The notes under the pieces: model-generated
What the model was told of the DNA's origin: nothing
Database searches by the model: none
The model's input: the letters and a program-made list of their open reading frames with translations, nothing else
Part shown: piece after piece, positions 8,380 to 16,210 of the stretch
How the letters are laid out: the number at the start of each line of letters is the position of its first letter
How positions within the stretch are numbered: position 1 is the stretch's first letter
Translations under genes and position numbers: made by a program
DNA from: an uncultured Acetatifactor sp.
GTDB taxonomy: Bacteria; Bacillota; Clostridia; Lachnospirales; Lachnospiraceae
Reading direction: 5' to 3'
DNA: 39,678 nucleotides
Assembly (NCBI GenBank): GCA_947595925.1
Contig: CANQEV010000026.1
Location: 1-39,678, forward strand

Positions 8380-8753
8380 ATGTCGGCGCCGTCCATGTCC
8401 TCCATCTCCCCGGAACCGATATCCAGCATGTTGACGGTTCTTCTCTTAAGCCTTGCCTCCTCGGACTGCTTCAGGATAAAATTCTTAATCTCCTTGGAGT
8501 TCTTGATGTGCGTCAGATACAGCTTGGGATGGGTCGTATCCCCGGTGAAACAGACCACCGTCCCCATACCAAAAATCCTCTCCGCCAGGCTTGCCTCGAG
8601 CCGCACGTCCTGTACCTTGTACATATAGCAGTCATTTTCAACGGTCTTGAACAGGCCGGACTGGATCGTCAGCATATCCTCCTTGATCGTGTATTTCGTA
8701 AACGTAAACGGAAGTCCCAAAAACAGCCAGCGCTTTCTCTCCACATATTTCAT
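8376..8753 (-). CDS. PH domain-containing protein (bacterial PH, YdbS/YdbT-like)
   Basis: 125 residues. [55 protein letters not shown] resembles bacterial PH domains, in which beta strands are followed by an 'I/V-Q-D-V' strand and a GxG turn. Residues about 65-100 complete the fold ([27 protein letters not shown]). The C-terminal tail is charged. No membrane segment is evident, unlike the duplicated YdbT proteins, so it is probably a cytoplasmic or peripheral protein of unknown role. The start at 8753 is fixed by a strong AGGAGG site. The promoter at 8850-8878 gives it its own transcript. Confidence 0.7.
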   Translation of the reverse strand: MKYVERKRWLFLGLPFTFTKYTIKEDMLTIQSGLFKTVENDCYMYKVQDVRLEASLAERIFGMGTVVCFTGDTTHPKLYLTHIKNSKEIKNFILKQSEEARLKRRTVNMLDIGSGEMEDMDGADI

Positions 8754-8849
8754 GTTCTTATCCTCCTGATCCTTCCTCTCCCTGCCGGACCCTCTCCCGA
8801 TCCTCGGGAATCCCATCGGCGGTCCCGCCTCGGAGATCTCTCGCTATCT

Positions 8850-8878
8850 ATTATACAAAAGCCTGCCCGTAAGCACAA
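8850..8878 (-). promoter_or_regulatory. Sigma-A promoter for the PH-domain gene
   Basis: On the minus strand TTGTGC (8873-8878) and TATAAT (8850-8855) are separated by exactly 17 nt, about 100 nt upstream of the start codon at 8753. The remainder of the 362-bp gap 8754-9115 holds only this promoter and the nitroreductase promoter. Confidence 0.75.
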
Positions 8879-9045
8879 GGGAAAACCTTAAAAAATTTTT
8901 ACCGTTTCAGGATCCACTCCGGTCCATCCATGCAGAAAAATGCCAGCCATGCCTCCATCTGATTTCCGATCTTTTCATGATTGCAAACATTTTTTCCTTC
9001 AGCTTGTCAGAGTGAACGAAGGCACAAACCCGCCACACAAAATGC

Positions 9046-9074
9046 TTGCATGTCCCCCTTAAAAATGCTATGAT
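9046..9074 (+). promoter_or_regulatory. Sigma-A promoter for the nitroreductase gene
   Basis: TTGCAT (9046-9051) and TATGAT (9069-9074) with a 17-nt spacer, 41 nt upstream of the ATG at 9116. The fit to consensus and the distance are good. Confidence 0.75.
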
Positions 9075-9115
9075 ATTTGAGGAATAAATCTGACTTATTG
9101 AAGGAGGTAACGCAC

Positions 9116-9655
9116 ATGACTGCCAAGGAATGTATCGTAGGGCGCAGGAGCATCCGCCAGTTCACGGATCAGCCTGTATCCCATGATCTCTTAGAAGAGA
9201 TCGTCGCCACCGCTTCTTACGCGCCAAGCTGGAAAAATACGCAGGTCACCCGGTATACCGCGGTGGAGGGTGCCGTCAAGGAAAAGCTGTCAAAGCTGAC
9301 TTCTATCTTTCCCGGGAACACTTCCCGTATGGAGAGCGCTCCCATGGTCGTGGCGGTCAGCGTGGTAAAGGGACGCTGCGGTTACGAGCGCGACGGTTCT
9401 TTCTCCACCGTGAAGGGCGACGGCTGGCAGATGTTCGACGCCGGGATCGCAAGCGAAGCCTTCTGTCTCGCCGCATACGAACAGGGCCTTGGCACCGTGA
9501 TCCTTGGCCTCTTTGACGTAGAGGAGGCGGCGCGCCTTTTGGAGATCCCCGAGGAACAGGAGCTCGTGGCTCTGATCTGCATCGGGTATCCCGCGGAGAA
9601 TCCGGAAGCGCCCAGGCGCAAGACCGTTTCAGACCTTCTATCCTATAAATCGTAA
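9116..9655 (+). CDS. Nitroreductase-family flavoprotein
   Basis: 179 residues. The N-terminal CIVGRRSIRQFTDQPV is the FMN-phosphate-binding signature of nitroreductase-like proteins. SYAPSWKNTQVTRY supplies the flavin-contact loop, and GIASEAFCLAAYEQGLGTVILGLF is the typical helix plus GLGT segment near the flavin. These enzymes reduce nitroaromatics, quinones or flavins with NAD(P)H; the substrate cannot be read from sequence. The ATG at 9116 is chosen over an upstream in-frame start at 9077 because GAAGGAGGT lies 6 nt before it and the promoter -10 overlaps the earlier start. It is monocistronic: its own promoter at 9046 and a strong terminator at 9665. Confidence 0.9.
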   Translation: MTAKECIVGRRSIRQFTDQPVSHDLLEEIVATASYAPSWKNTQVTRYTAVEGAVKEKLSKLTSIFPGNTSRMESAPMVVAVSVVKGRCGYERDGSFSTVKGDGWQMFDAGIASEAFCLAAYEQGLGTVILGLFDVEEAARLLEIPEEQELVALICIGYPAENPEAPRRKTVSDLLSYKS

Positions 9656-9664
9656 AATCCGGGG

Positions 9665-9692
9665 CCGAAGAGTTTCCTCTTCGGTCCTTTTT
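9665..9692 (+). terminator. Rho-independent terminator after the nitroreductase gene
   Basis: CCGAAGAG (9665-9672), loop TTTC, CTCTTCGG (9677-9684), followed by TCCTTTTT. It starts 10 nt after the stop codon at 9655. It separates this gene from pyrB. Confidence 0.9.
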
Positions 9693-9817
9693 GAGGACTC
9701 CCGGGAACGGACGCCCCGAGGAAAGGCGGACCGCCGGCGGCCCCATGCCGACATCCCGCCGCAAAAAACTGACGATAAAATCTGATAGATTTGAAACATA
9801 AAACGGAGGACATGAAC

Positions 9818-10729
9818 ATGCGACACCTGATGAACCCCCTGGATTTTTCCGTATGCGAGCTGGACACCCTCTTTGACCTGGCAAACGACATTGAGCGTAA
9901 TCCAAAGAAATACGCCCACGCCTGCGACGGAAAGATCCTCGCCACCTGCTTCTACGAGCCCAGCACCCGGACGCGGCTGAGCTTCGAATCCGCCATGACC
10001 CGCCTGGGCGGACGCGTGATCGGCTTCGCGGACCAGAACTCTTCTTCCGCCGCCAAGGGCGAAAGCGTATCCGACACCATCCGCGTAATCTCCTGCTACG
10101 CGGACATCTGCGCCATGCGCCACCCCAAGGAGGGCGCGCCCATGGTGGCAAGCGAGAAATCCGGGATCCCCGTGATCAACGCCGGGGACGGCGGCCATTA
10201 CCATCCCACCCAGACTTTGACGGACCTCCTGACGATCCGCAGCCTGAGAGGACGGCTTGACCACTTTACCATCGGCCTCTGCGGCGACCTGAAATTCGGC
10301 CGCACCGTCCACTCCCTGATCAGCGCCCTGGTCCGGTACCCCGGCATCCGCTTCCTCTTCATCTCCCCGGACGAGCTCCGGGTTCCCGACTATATCACGG
10401 AGATGCTGAAGGAAAAGGGCATCCCTTACGAGGAAGTGATCAGCCTGGAGGAAGTCATGCCCCAGCTGGATCTCCTGTACATGACCCGGGTTCAGAAGGA
10501 ACGCTTCTTTAACGAGGAGGATTACGTCCGGCTGAAAGACTTCTACATCCTCGACCCCGCAAAGATGGAACTGGCAAAGGAGGACATGCTGGTCCTCCAC
10601 CCCCTGCCCCGGGTAAACGAGATCTCTGTAGAAGTGGACGACGATCCCAGGGCCGCCTACTTCAAACAGGCCCAGTACGGCGTTTACGTGCGCATGGCCC
10701 TGATCCTGACGCTGCTGGAGCTGGTGTGA
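9818..10729 (+). CDS. pyrB: Aspartate carbamoyltransferase, catalytic subunit
   Basis: 303 residues. It condenses carbamoyl phosphate with aspartate in pyrimidine synthesis. The carbamoyl-phosphate loop is [14 protein letters not shown], followed by the SSSAAKGES loop, [15 protein letters not shown] and, near the C-terminus, HPLPRVNEI. The start at 9818 is preferred because GGAGG (9805-9809) is 8 nt upstream; the ATG at 9812 would be only 2 nt away, and a TTG at 9791 has no site. It is followed by pyrI, so the enzyme should be the allosteric class B (E. coli-like) type. No PyrR-binding attenuator was recognised in 9693-9817; a weak TAAAAT -10-like box lies near 9776-9781. Confidence 0.97.
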   Translation: MRHLMNPLDFSVCELDTLFDLANDIERNPKKYAHACDGKILATCFYEPSTRTRLSFESAMTRLGGRVIGFADQNSSSAAKGESVSDTIRVISCYADICAMRHPKEGAPMVASEKSGIPVINAGDGGHYHPTQTLTDLLTIRSLRGRLDHFTIGLCGDLKFGRTVHSLISALVRYPGIRFLFISPDELRVPDYITEMLKEKGIPYEEVISLEEVMPQLDLLYMTRVQKERFFNEEDYVRLKDFYILDPAKMELAKEDMLVLHPLPRVNEISVEVDDDPRAAYFKQAQYGVYVRMALILTLLELV

Positions 10730-10901
10730 CGCGACAGTCCAAAAAGCGCCCCGCCGCCCGGTTCGCAAAAAAACGCCGGAATGTCCTGAAACGGACACAG
10801 CGAACACGAACCTGATGCGGCGCGACGCCTTTACAACAATATAAATCCCGCGGATCCCGCCCCGCAGACGACGGAACCCGCTTCCTAAAAGGAGGAAACG
10901 A

Positions 10902-11339
10902 ATGTTAAACGTAGGAAAGATCGAGGAAGGTTTTGTCCTGGACCACATCCAGGCAGGCCAGAGCCTCTCCATCTATGAACACCTTCAGCTGGACAAGCTG
11001 GACTGTACCGTAGCCATCATCAAAAACGCCCGCAGCGAAAAGATGGGAAAAAAAGACATTCTGAAAGTGGAGTGCGACATCGACATGCTGGACCTGGACG
11101 TGCTGGCCTTTATCAACCACAATATTACCGTAAATGTGATAAAAAATGGTGAAATCGTAGAAAAAAAGGAATTGGTACTTCCCCAACAGATCAAAAACGT
11201 GATAAAATGTCATAATCCCCGCTGTATCACTTCCATCGAACAGGAACTCCCCCACATCTTCATCCTGGCGGATCCCGAGAAGGAAGTCTACCGCTGCAAA
11301 TACTGTGAGGAAAAATATCACAATGGGACAAAATTATAA
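10902..11339 (+). CDS. pyrI: Aspartate carbamoyltransferase, regulatory subunit
   Basis: 145 residues. The N-terminal allosteric domain (DHIQAGQSLSIYEHLQL, ARSEKMGKKDILKVE) binds nucleotides. The C-terminal zinc domain carries four cysteines, KCHNPRCIT and YRCKYCEEKYH, that hold the zinc contacting the catalytic chain. AAGGAGG lies about 7 nt before the ATG. It lies 172 bp after pyrB; that gap contains no gene and no clear terminator, so the two are probably co-transcribed. Confidence 0.97.
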   Translation: MLNVGKIEEGFVLDHIQAGQSLSIYEHLQLDKLDCTVAIIKNARSEKMGKKDILKVECDIDMLDLDVLAFINHNITVNVIKNGEIVEKKELVLPQQIKNVIKCHNPRCITSIEQELPHIFILADPEKEVYRCKYCEEKYHNGTKL

Positions 11340-11398
11340 CTCAGCTTTCCGCTAAAACGGCAATGCTAAAAGAAACGCTCAATGAAAGGAGAAAAAAC

Positions 11399-12382
11399 AT
11401 GAGCCAACAGAGAAAACCCCTGGTCACCCACATTTTCACCGCAGACCCTTCCGCCCGGGTATTTGACGGAAAACTCTACATCTATCCCTCCCACGACCTT
11501 CCCCACTCCGGCGAAGACAACGACAACGGGGACGAGTACGCTATGGAAGACTACCACGTTCTCTCCATGGACAGCCTGGAAGCGGAGTGCGTGGACAACG
11601 GCGAAGCCCTGCACATGAAGGACGTCCCCTGGGTGCAGAAACAGATGTGGGCCCCAGACGCCATCTGCAAGGATGGCAAATACTACCTGGTATTCCCCGC
11701 CCGGGACAAGGAGGGGATCTTCCGCCTGGGCGTAGCGGTTTCCGAATCTCCCACAGGGCCTTTCCACGCTGAGCCCAACTACATCGAAGGCAGTTACAGC
11801 ATCGACCCCGGCCTCCTGCAGGACGACGACGGCAGGGTCTACGTCTACTACGGCGGACTCTGGGGTGGCCAGCTGGACAAGTGGAAGACCGGAAAATTCG
11901 ATCCCGATGCCGGAGAGCTGGAGGGAACATTGGATCCCCAGGACACGGCCCAGGGCCCTATGTTCGCGGAATTTGCCCCGGACATGAAATCTTTTGTCTC
12001 CAAGCCGAAAAACCTTGTGATCTATGACAAGGACGGCAGTCCCATAAAAGTGGGCGACGAGGAACGCCGCTTTTTCGAAAGCCCCTGGGTACATAAATAC
12101 AATGGAAAGTACTACCTCTCCTACTCCACGGGAACCACCCACTACATCGTTTACGCCACTGCGGACGCCCCCGACGGCCCCTTCACCTACCAGGGCCGGA
12201 TCCTGGAGCCCGTGCTGGGCTGGACCACCCATCAGTCCATCGTGGAGTACCAGGGAAAGTGGTATCTCTTCTACCACGACTGTGAGCTCTCCGGCGGCAT
12301 CAACCACCGCCGCAATGTGAAATACACGGAGCTCACCTACAATCCCGACGGAAGCATCGTCACCATCGACGCAAGCCTGTAA
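11399..12382 (+). CDS. Glycoside hydrolase family 43 (beta-xylosidase/arabinofuranosidase-like)
   Basis: 327 residues forming one five-bladed propeller domain, with no signal peptide, so it is intracellular and acts on imported oligosaccharides. GH43 landmarks appear in order: an early Asp in DPSARVFDGKLYIYPSHD (general base candidate), MWAPDAICKDGKYYLVFPA, SIDPGLLQDDDGRVYVYYGG (pKa-modulating Asp), FESPWVHKYNGKYYLSYS (Glu, general acid) and HQSIVEYQGKWYLFYHD. The substrate is most often xylan- or arabinan-derived and cannot be fixed here. The ATG at 11399 has AAAGGAG about 8 nt upstream; an upstream in-frame start at 11363 lacks one. It is followed by a GC-rich hairpin at 12441. Confidence 0.93.
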   Translation: MSQQRKPLVTHIFTADPSARVFDGKLYIYPSHDLPHSGEDNDNGDEYAMEDYHVLSMDSLEAECVDNGEALHMKDVPWVQKQMWAPDAICKDGKYYLVFPARDKEGIFRLGVAVSESPTGPFHAEPNYIEGSYSIDPGLLQDDDGRVYVYYGGLWGGQLDKWKTGKFDPDAGELEGTLDPQDTAQGPMFAEFAPDMKSFVSKPKNLVIYDKDGSPIKVGDEERRFFESPWVHKYNGKYYLSYSTGTTHYIVYATADAPDGPFTYQGRILEPVLGWTTHQSIVEYQGKWYLFYHDCELSGGINHRRNVKYTELTYNPDGSIVTIDASL

Positions 12383-12440
12383 AAATTTGAAAAATGTCGC
12401 TGAAACTCAGCTTCATTACAATATCCACTTGGAAAAACCA

Positions 12441-12464
12441 ACAGCCGGCCATCTGGCCGGCTGT
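12441..12464. terminator. GC-rich hairpin between convergent genes, probable bidirectional terminator
   Basis: ACAGCCGGCCA (12441-12451) is complementary to TGGCCGGCTGT (12454-12464). The T-tract is weak (ATTCTTACTCTT). It lies between the GH43 stop (12382) and the stop of the leftward gene at 12480. Confidence 0.7.
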
Positions 12465-12479
12465 ATTCTTACTCTTCCG

Positions 12480-13436
12480 TCATTCCTCCGAATCCTTATC
12501 TCCCACCGCCCGGCTCAGTTCCTCAAAGATCTCATGGAACGTATTTGACACCATCGTAGGGTTCGCCCGGAAGATCTGTCTGAACTGCTTTGCCCTGCTG
12601 TCCACAAGTTCGTGCCTTCTATGCTGCAGTTCGTCCTGCCTCCCCAACAGTTTCCGGTGGATCTCCTCTTTGATCCGCTGGGCGTCGGGCTTCTGAACGG
12701 CTCCGCCGGACTCCTCCGCCCACTCGCCGATCAGCTGCATAAATTCGTCCTTCTTCTCCGTGATTGCGCCGGTGATCGCGTCCTTGCGCTGCTGGATCCC
12801 TTCCTTGTATTCCGCTACCTTCTGTTCCATCTCCTCCGTGGTCAGGGCGATCACCACGTCCAGGCGCTTCTGCATACGGGCCAGCTCCTCTTTCGCATTC
12901 TCCAGCTTGACCAGGATATCCCGCAGATCCAGGGCCGCCTTGAAGCTCAGGGCGAAATCCGCAAAGATCACGGCCGTGAGAAGAAAGGTCGCCGCCGTTA
13001 AGATCTGGCCCGGAATGGCCAGCACAAACTGTTCCACGGGCTTGTGGACCACTTCCGTCATCAGGATCGTCAGGCCGCCCCAGGCTAGGGTGGACGACAG
13101 GCAGATATGCCCTTGAAACTGGAACTTATGCTTGGAATAGTCCCAATACCGCACCTTGAACAGCGCTTCCATGGTGACGCCTGTGACATACTCCAGCACC
13201 GTCGCCCCGATACAGCCCATCAGGTAGGTCAGGGGCAGATTGTGCCGGACCGGTATGGACACCACCAGCATCATGATGGCCCCGCTGCCGTACAGGGGCA
13301 GGAACGGCCCCCGCATAAAGCCCCGGTTCGTCCATTTCCGCGTCTTTAAGGACACGTAGGCCGACTCAAAGCACCAGCCGCAAAAGCAATAAAAGTAAAA
13401 GAAAAAGATCCACTGTGTCACCGTATATTGGTACAT
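12480..13436 (-). CDS. CmpB-family membrane protein with C-terminal coiled coil
   Basis: 318 residues. Residues 1 to about 165 contain five hydrophobic segments and CmpB-type motifs: FYCFCGWCFESAYVS, FLPLYGSGAIMML, LEYVTGVTMEALF and YWDYSKHKFQFQGHICL. Residues about 170-300 are highly charged and likely helical (LENAKEELARMQKRLDVVIA, EMEQKVAEYKEGIQQRKDA), indicating a cytoplasmic coiled coil. The start at 13436 follows GAAGGGGGAAG; the open frame extends to 13760 but overlaps ylmH in the wrong frame. It lies 17 bp after ylmH in the same direction, likely co-transcribed. Function unknown. Confidence 0.8.
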   Translation of the reverse strand: MYQYTVTQWIFFFYFYCFCGWCFESAYVSLKTRKWTNRGFMRGPFLPLYGSGAIMMLVVSIPVRHNLPLTYLMGCIGATVLEYVTGVTMEALFKVRYWDYSKHKFQFQGHICLSSTLAWGGLTILMTEVVHKPVEQFVLAIPGQILTAATFLLTAVIFADFALSFKAALDLRDILVKLENAKEELARMQKRLDVVIALTTEEMEQKVAEYKEGIQQRKDAITGAITEKKDEFMQLIGEWAEESGGAVQKPDAQRIKEEIHRKLLGRQDELQHRRHELVDSRAKQFRQIFRANPTMVSNTFHEIFEELSRAVGDKDSEE

Positions 13437-13453
13437 TTCTTCCCCCTTCGCGG

Positions 13454-14224
13454 TCAGCGATAGACCGCTGCCTCCACATTTGTTTTTCCCTTCCGCGTCT
13501 CCCCGGTCTCCCCGAGAAAGACGAATTTTCCAAAGCCTCTGGCGTTCACGGTCTCCCCCGCCTTCAAGGTCCGGGAATTGTTCTCGCAGAGCCGCCCGTC
13601 CACATAGACCTTGCCGGCCTGAAAGAGCCGCAGACTGTCCTCCCGGGACAGATGGTAGATCTTCGCGATCACGCCGTCCGCCCTGGGGGAGACCACCTGC
13701 ACGGTCACTTTCTCCGGTTCCTCCTGCAGGATTTCCCGATAGTCCTCCGTCACCCTGCATTTCACCTGGGTATGCCGTACCTGTGTCAGATTGTCACAGA
13801 TAAATTCCGCAACTCCCTCCAGGCAGAAGAGGTAGGCCTGTTTTTCTCCTGCAACGATGTCCCCCAGGGTACTTCTCTCGATCCCCAGATTCATCAGCGC
13901 CCCCAGGAAATCCCGGTGGGAGAGATCGTCCGCGAACTTCCGGTTCAGGGGCTCGATGTGGATACACGCGATGGGGAAATCCGCCTCATATCCCAGCGCT
14001 TCCGGATCGCCAAACCGCAGGACCACCCGGTCCGCGTGTTCCCGTCCGCCCCAGAGCCGCAGGCCGCAGCCCTTTAATTCTCCCTCCATCCGGTGGAACA
14101 CATCCTGCTCCGCCAAGCCCAGAAAATCCGTAAAGAGGAAGATATTCTGCCGATAGGACTTATCCGCCAGCTCCCGGAGGCGGCTCCCCAGGAGCTGCAG
14201 TTCCTTTTCACTCTTTTCCTGCAT
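13454..14224 (-). CDS. ylmH: YlmH/RqcP2-type RNA-binding protein (S4 domain)
   Basis: 256 residues, the usual length for YlmH. The N-terminal part includes FTDFLGLAEQDVF, FPIACIHIEPLNRKFADDLSHRDFLGALMNLGIERSTLGDI, a strongly conserved block of the family. The C-terminal S4 RNA-binding domain (about residues 185-245) reads SREDSLRLFQAGKVYVDGRL then TLKAGETVNARGFGKF. In B. subtilis YlmH binds 50S subunits and can act in ribosome-associated quality control alongside RqcP. In many Firmicutes ylmH sits with ylmE-G and divIVA; here it is instead upstream of a CmpB-type gene. The 161-bp gap upstream (14225-14385) is T/C-rich with degenerate TATCCTTAACC-like repeats and no gene. Confidence 0.9.
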   Translation of the reverse strand: MQEKSEKELQLLGSRLRELADKSYRQNIFLFTDFLGLAEQDVFHRMEGELKGCGLRLWGGREHADRVVLRFGDPEALGYEADFPIACIHIEPLNRKFADDLSHRDFLGALMNLGIERSTLGDIVAGEKQAYLFCLEGVAEFICDNLTQVRHTQVKCRVTEDYREILQEEPEKVTVQVVSPRADGVIAKIYHLSREDSLRLFQAGKVYVDGRLCENNSRTLKAGETVNARGFGKFVFLGETGETRKGKTNVEAAVYR

Positions 14225-14385
14225 CCTTAATGTTCCTCTGTATCCTTAACCTTTCTTCGTGTTTTCAACTTTCCGAGATAACCTATTCGCGTCCTCATCT
14301 TTCCCTGATAATATTCCCTCTCCCAAGTACCCTTACCGTTCCCGGTATCTTTACCTTTCCTGGGTATGCTTCACTTTCCTACCCT

Positions 14386-15162
14386 CTACCCCAGCGTTAC
14401 GTCCAGGGTCATCATCAGTGCAAAGCCAAGCGCAAAAGCGATGGTCCCCAGATTGTTGTTGGTTCCCTCATTGGCCTCGGGGATCAGTTCCTCCACCACG
14501 ACATAGATCATCGCGCCCGCCGCAAACGCCAGCATATACGGCAGGATCGGCGTGACGATGCTGGCCAAAAGGATCGTCAAAACGGCTCCAACAGGCTCTA
14601 CCGCGCCGGAGAGCATCCCCAGCAGGAAAGAGTTTTTCACGCTCTTTCCCCCCGCCCGGAAGGGCAGAGAGATAATTGCGCCCTCCGGAAAGTTCTGAAT
14701 GGAAATACCGATGGCAAGCATGATGGCGCTGGCCATGGTGACCGAGCTTTCCTCGCTCAGCGCCCCCGCCAGGATCGCGCCGCAGGCCGCTCCCTCGGGG
14801 AAATTGTGGATCGTCACCGCCAGCATCAACATCACCGTTTTTCCCAGGCTGCTCCTTCGTCCCTCCGGTTCCTTTCCCCCGACGTGGAGATGGGGCACCA
14901 GGCTATCCATGGCAAACAGAAAAGCGATGCCCAAAAAGAAACCGATCACAGCCGGGACAAATCCCCATCTTCCCATTTCCTCACACATGTCTATTGCCGG
15001 AATGAGCAGCGACCACACGGAGGCCGCCACCATAACTCCGCCCGCGAAACCTATGAAAAGACTCTGAAGACCGGCGCGCATCTGTCTGGATAGAAAAAAG
15101 ACACAGGCCGCCCCCAGAGTTGTACCCAGAAAGGGCAGACATAACCCAATCCATACACCCAT
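14386..15162 (-). CDS. ZIP-family divalent metal transporter (ZupT-like)
   Basis: 258 residues with about eight hydrophobic segments. TM4 carries TIHNFPEGAACG and TM5 carries SIQNFPEGAIIS, the two metal-coordinating motifs of ZIP transporters. TM5 has Gln where zinc importers usually have His, so metal preference may be shifted. EPVGAVLTI and YVVVEELIPEA also match ZupT-type sequences. It would import zinc or related divalent ions across the inner membrane. AGGAGAAG is placed 9 nt before the ATG. It lies just downstream of two COG0523-type GTPase genes but behind a hairpin, with its own -10 box at 15196, so it can be expressed separately. Confidence 0.93.
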   Translation of the reverse strand: MGVWIGLCLPFLGTTLGAACVFFLSRQMRAGLQSLFIGFAGGVMVAASVWSLLIPAIDMCEEMGRWGFVPAVIGFFLGIAFLFAMDSLVPHLHVGGKEPEGRRSSLGKTVMLMLAVTIHNFPEGAACGAILAGALSEESSVTMASAIMLAIGISIQNFPEGAIISLPFRAGGKSVKNSFLLGMLSGAVEPVGAVLTILLASIVTPILPYMLAFAAGAMIYVVVEELIPEANEGTNNNLGTIAFALGFALMMTLDVTLG

Positions 15163-15195
15163 GATAAGGACTTCTCCTATTGATTTTTCTATCCT

Positions 15196-15201
15196 ATTAT
15201 A
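15196..15201 (-). promoter_or_regulatory. Probable -10 box for the ZIP transporter gene
   Basis: TATAAT on the minus strand (15196-15201), 34 nt upstream of the ATG at 15162. No good -35 box lies 16-18 nt upstream, where the terminator hairpin arm sits, so an activator or a weak promoter is possible. Confidence 0.5.
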
Positions 15202-15209
15202 CCGAAAGA

Positions 15210-15236
15210 CGCCGCTTCCTGTGACACAAAGCGGCG
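15210..15236 (-). terminator. Hairpin terminator after the DUF1980-type GTPase gene
   Basis: On the minus strand CGCCGCTT (15229-15236) pairs with AAGCGGCG (15210-15217) around an 11-nt loop, followed by TCTTTC. It lies 8 nt after the stop codon at 15244. The T-run is short, so some read-through to the ZIP gene is likely. Confidence 0.6.
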
Positions 15237-15243
15237 CTTTCCT

Positions 15244-16176
15244 TTAGCTGAAACTGATAACTTCTTCTTTCGGGGCCTTGGCCTTTTCCACGCTGACCGC
15301 GTGCAGGACGGGGCCTTCTCCGTTGTAATCCTTCCAGTATTCCTTGGAAACGGTGGCGGTGACCTTCACCCAATCCCGTTCCCTCAGGCTGGCCGCGTCT
15401 TTATACTCGCAGATATATCCCAAAAACGCCATATCCTCCGCGCAGCAGGTCATTGCCATTCTCCCGGGGACAAAGCGGTCCGCCCCCACGCCATCGGGCT
15501 TTGCGACCATAGCAACGAACTCCAGCTTCTTCCCTTTATAACGTTCCGGGTGATCCATGCAGTCCAGATACCAGATGCCGTATCCCTGATTGTCCAGCGG
15601 GATCGTCTCCTGCTGGAGGTCATAGGGAAGATCCTCCTCCAGAATCTCGTCTATCTCGCCGTTTGCATCCTCAAAGATCACGTCCGCGGAGGCGTTGACC
15701 GCCTTGATGTTCCTCTTATAGGAGTTCAGCTGATCCCTCACGTTGTCGCAGCGGTTGATAATGATCATCTCCGACTTGCGGATCATCTCCGCCAGCAGGG
15801 ACCGCATATTGGTATAGTACATGGGAAACGTACTCCCGTCGATAATGGTGATCTGCTGCTCGATCTTCCAGTGCCAGGGCAGGCTCATGTTCTTATAGTT
15901 CCACATGCCGTTGTACTCAATGATGATCCTCTCCGGCTTGTGCTTTTTCTCCAGCTCCAGCATCTTAGCGGGGGTAAATTCCGCCTCGCTTTCGATCAGT
16001 TCCATCACCGTATTGCTCCGCCGCAGCAGGTCGGGATCGTACTCGTTCTCCCCTTCCTCGCAGACGATCAGCAGTGTCTTTCCCCGGATCTGAAAATATT
16101 GCTGTCCCAGGGTAAATGTGATAAATTCCGTCTTGCCGCTCTCCAGAAAACCATTGATCGCATAGACAGGCTTCAT
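15244..16176 (-). CDS. G3E (COG0523-like) GTPase fused to a C-terminal DUF1980/TIGR03943-like domain
   Basis: 310 residues. Residues 1 to about 185 are a P-loop NTPase: Walker A GFLESGKTEF (9-18), PERIIIEYNGMW (81-92), IIDG (111-114) and the guanine-type NRCD (141-144) in place of NKxD. The CxCC metal motif that defines COG0523 metallochaperones is missing; the equivalent position reads VCEEGENEYD. Residues about 200-310 resemble the C-terminal domain of DUF1980/YcgQ-type permease subunits: YLDCMDHPERYKGKKLEF, GRMAMTCCAEDMAFLGY, DWVKVTATVSKEY and PVLHAVSVEKA, with Cys 244-245. AAAGGAGG precedes the ATG. It is 34 bp downstream of the His-rich GTPase and surely co-transcribed with it. Its role in metal delivery is inferred. 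Confidence 0.8.
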   Translation of the reverse strand: MKPVYAINGFLESGKTEFITFTLGQQYFQIRGKTLLIVCEEGENEYDPDLLRRSNTVMELIESEAEFTPAKMLELEKKHKPERIIIEYNGMWNYKNMSLPWHWKIEQQITIIDGSTFPMYYTNMRSLLAEMIRKSEMIIINRCDNVRDQLNSYKRNIKAVNASADVIFEDANGEIDEILEEDLPYDLQQETIPLDNQGYGIWYLDCMDHPERYKGKKLEFVAMVAKPDGVGADRFVPGRMAMTCCAEDMAFLGYICEYKDAASLRERDWVKVTATVSKEYWKDYNGEGPVLHAVSVEKAKAPKEEVISFS

Positions 16177-16210
16177 GGTTTCCCTCCTTTCCCGTCACCG
16201 CGCGGTATGC

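Noticed and set aside
9693..9817. PyrR-dependent attenuator before pyrB
   Set aside because: The only good terminator (9665-9692) directly follows the nitroreductase stop and fits that gene; no PyrR-binding loop or antiterminator pair was recognised between it and pyrB.
9638..10972. 444-codon minus-strand frame over pyrB
   Set aside because: Antisense shadow of pyrB; it also spans a terminator and the pyrB-pyrI gap without any start signal.
11366..12307. 313-codon minus-strand frame over the GH43 gene
   Set aside because: Antisense shadow; the plus strand has all GH43 catalytic motifs.
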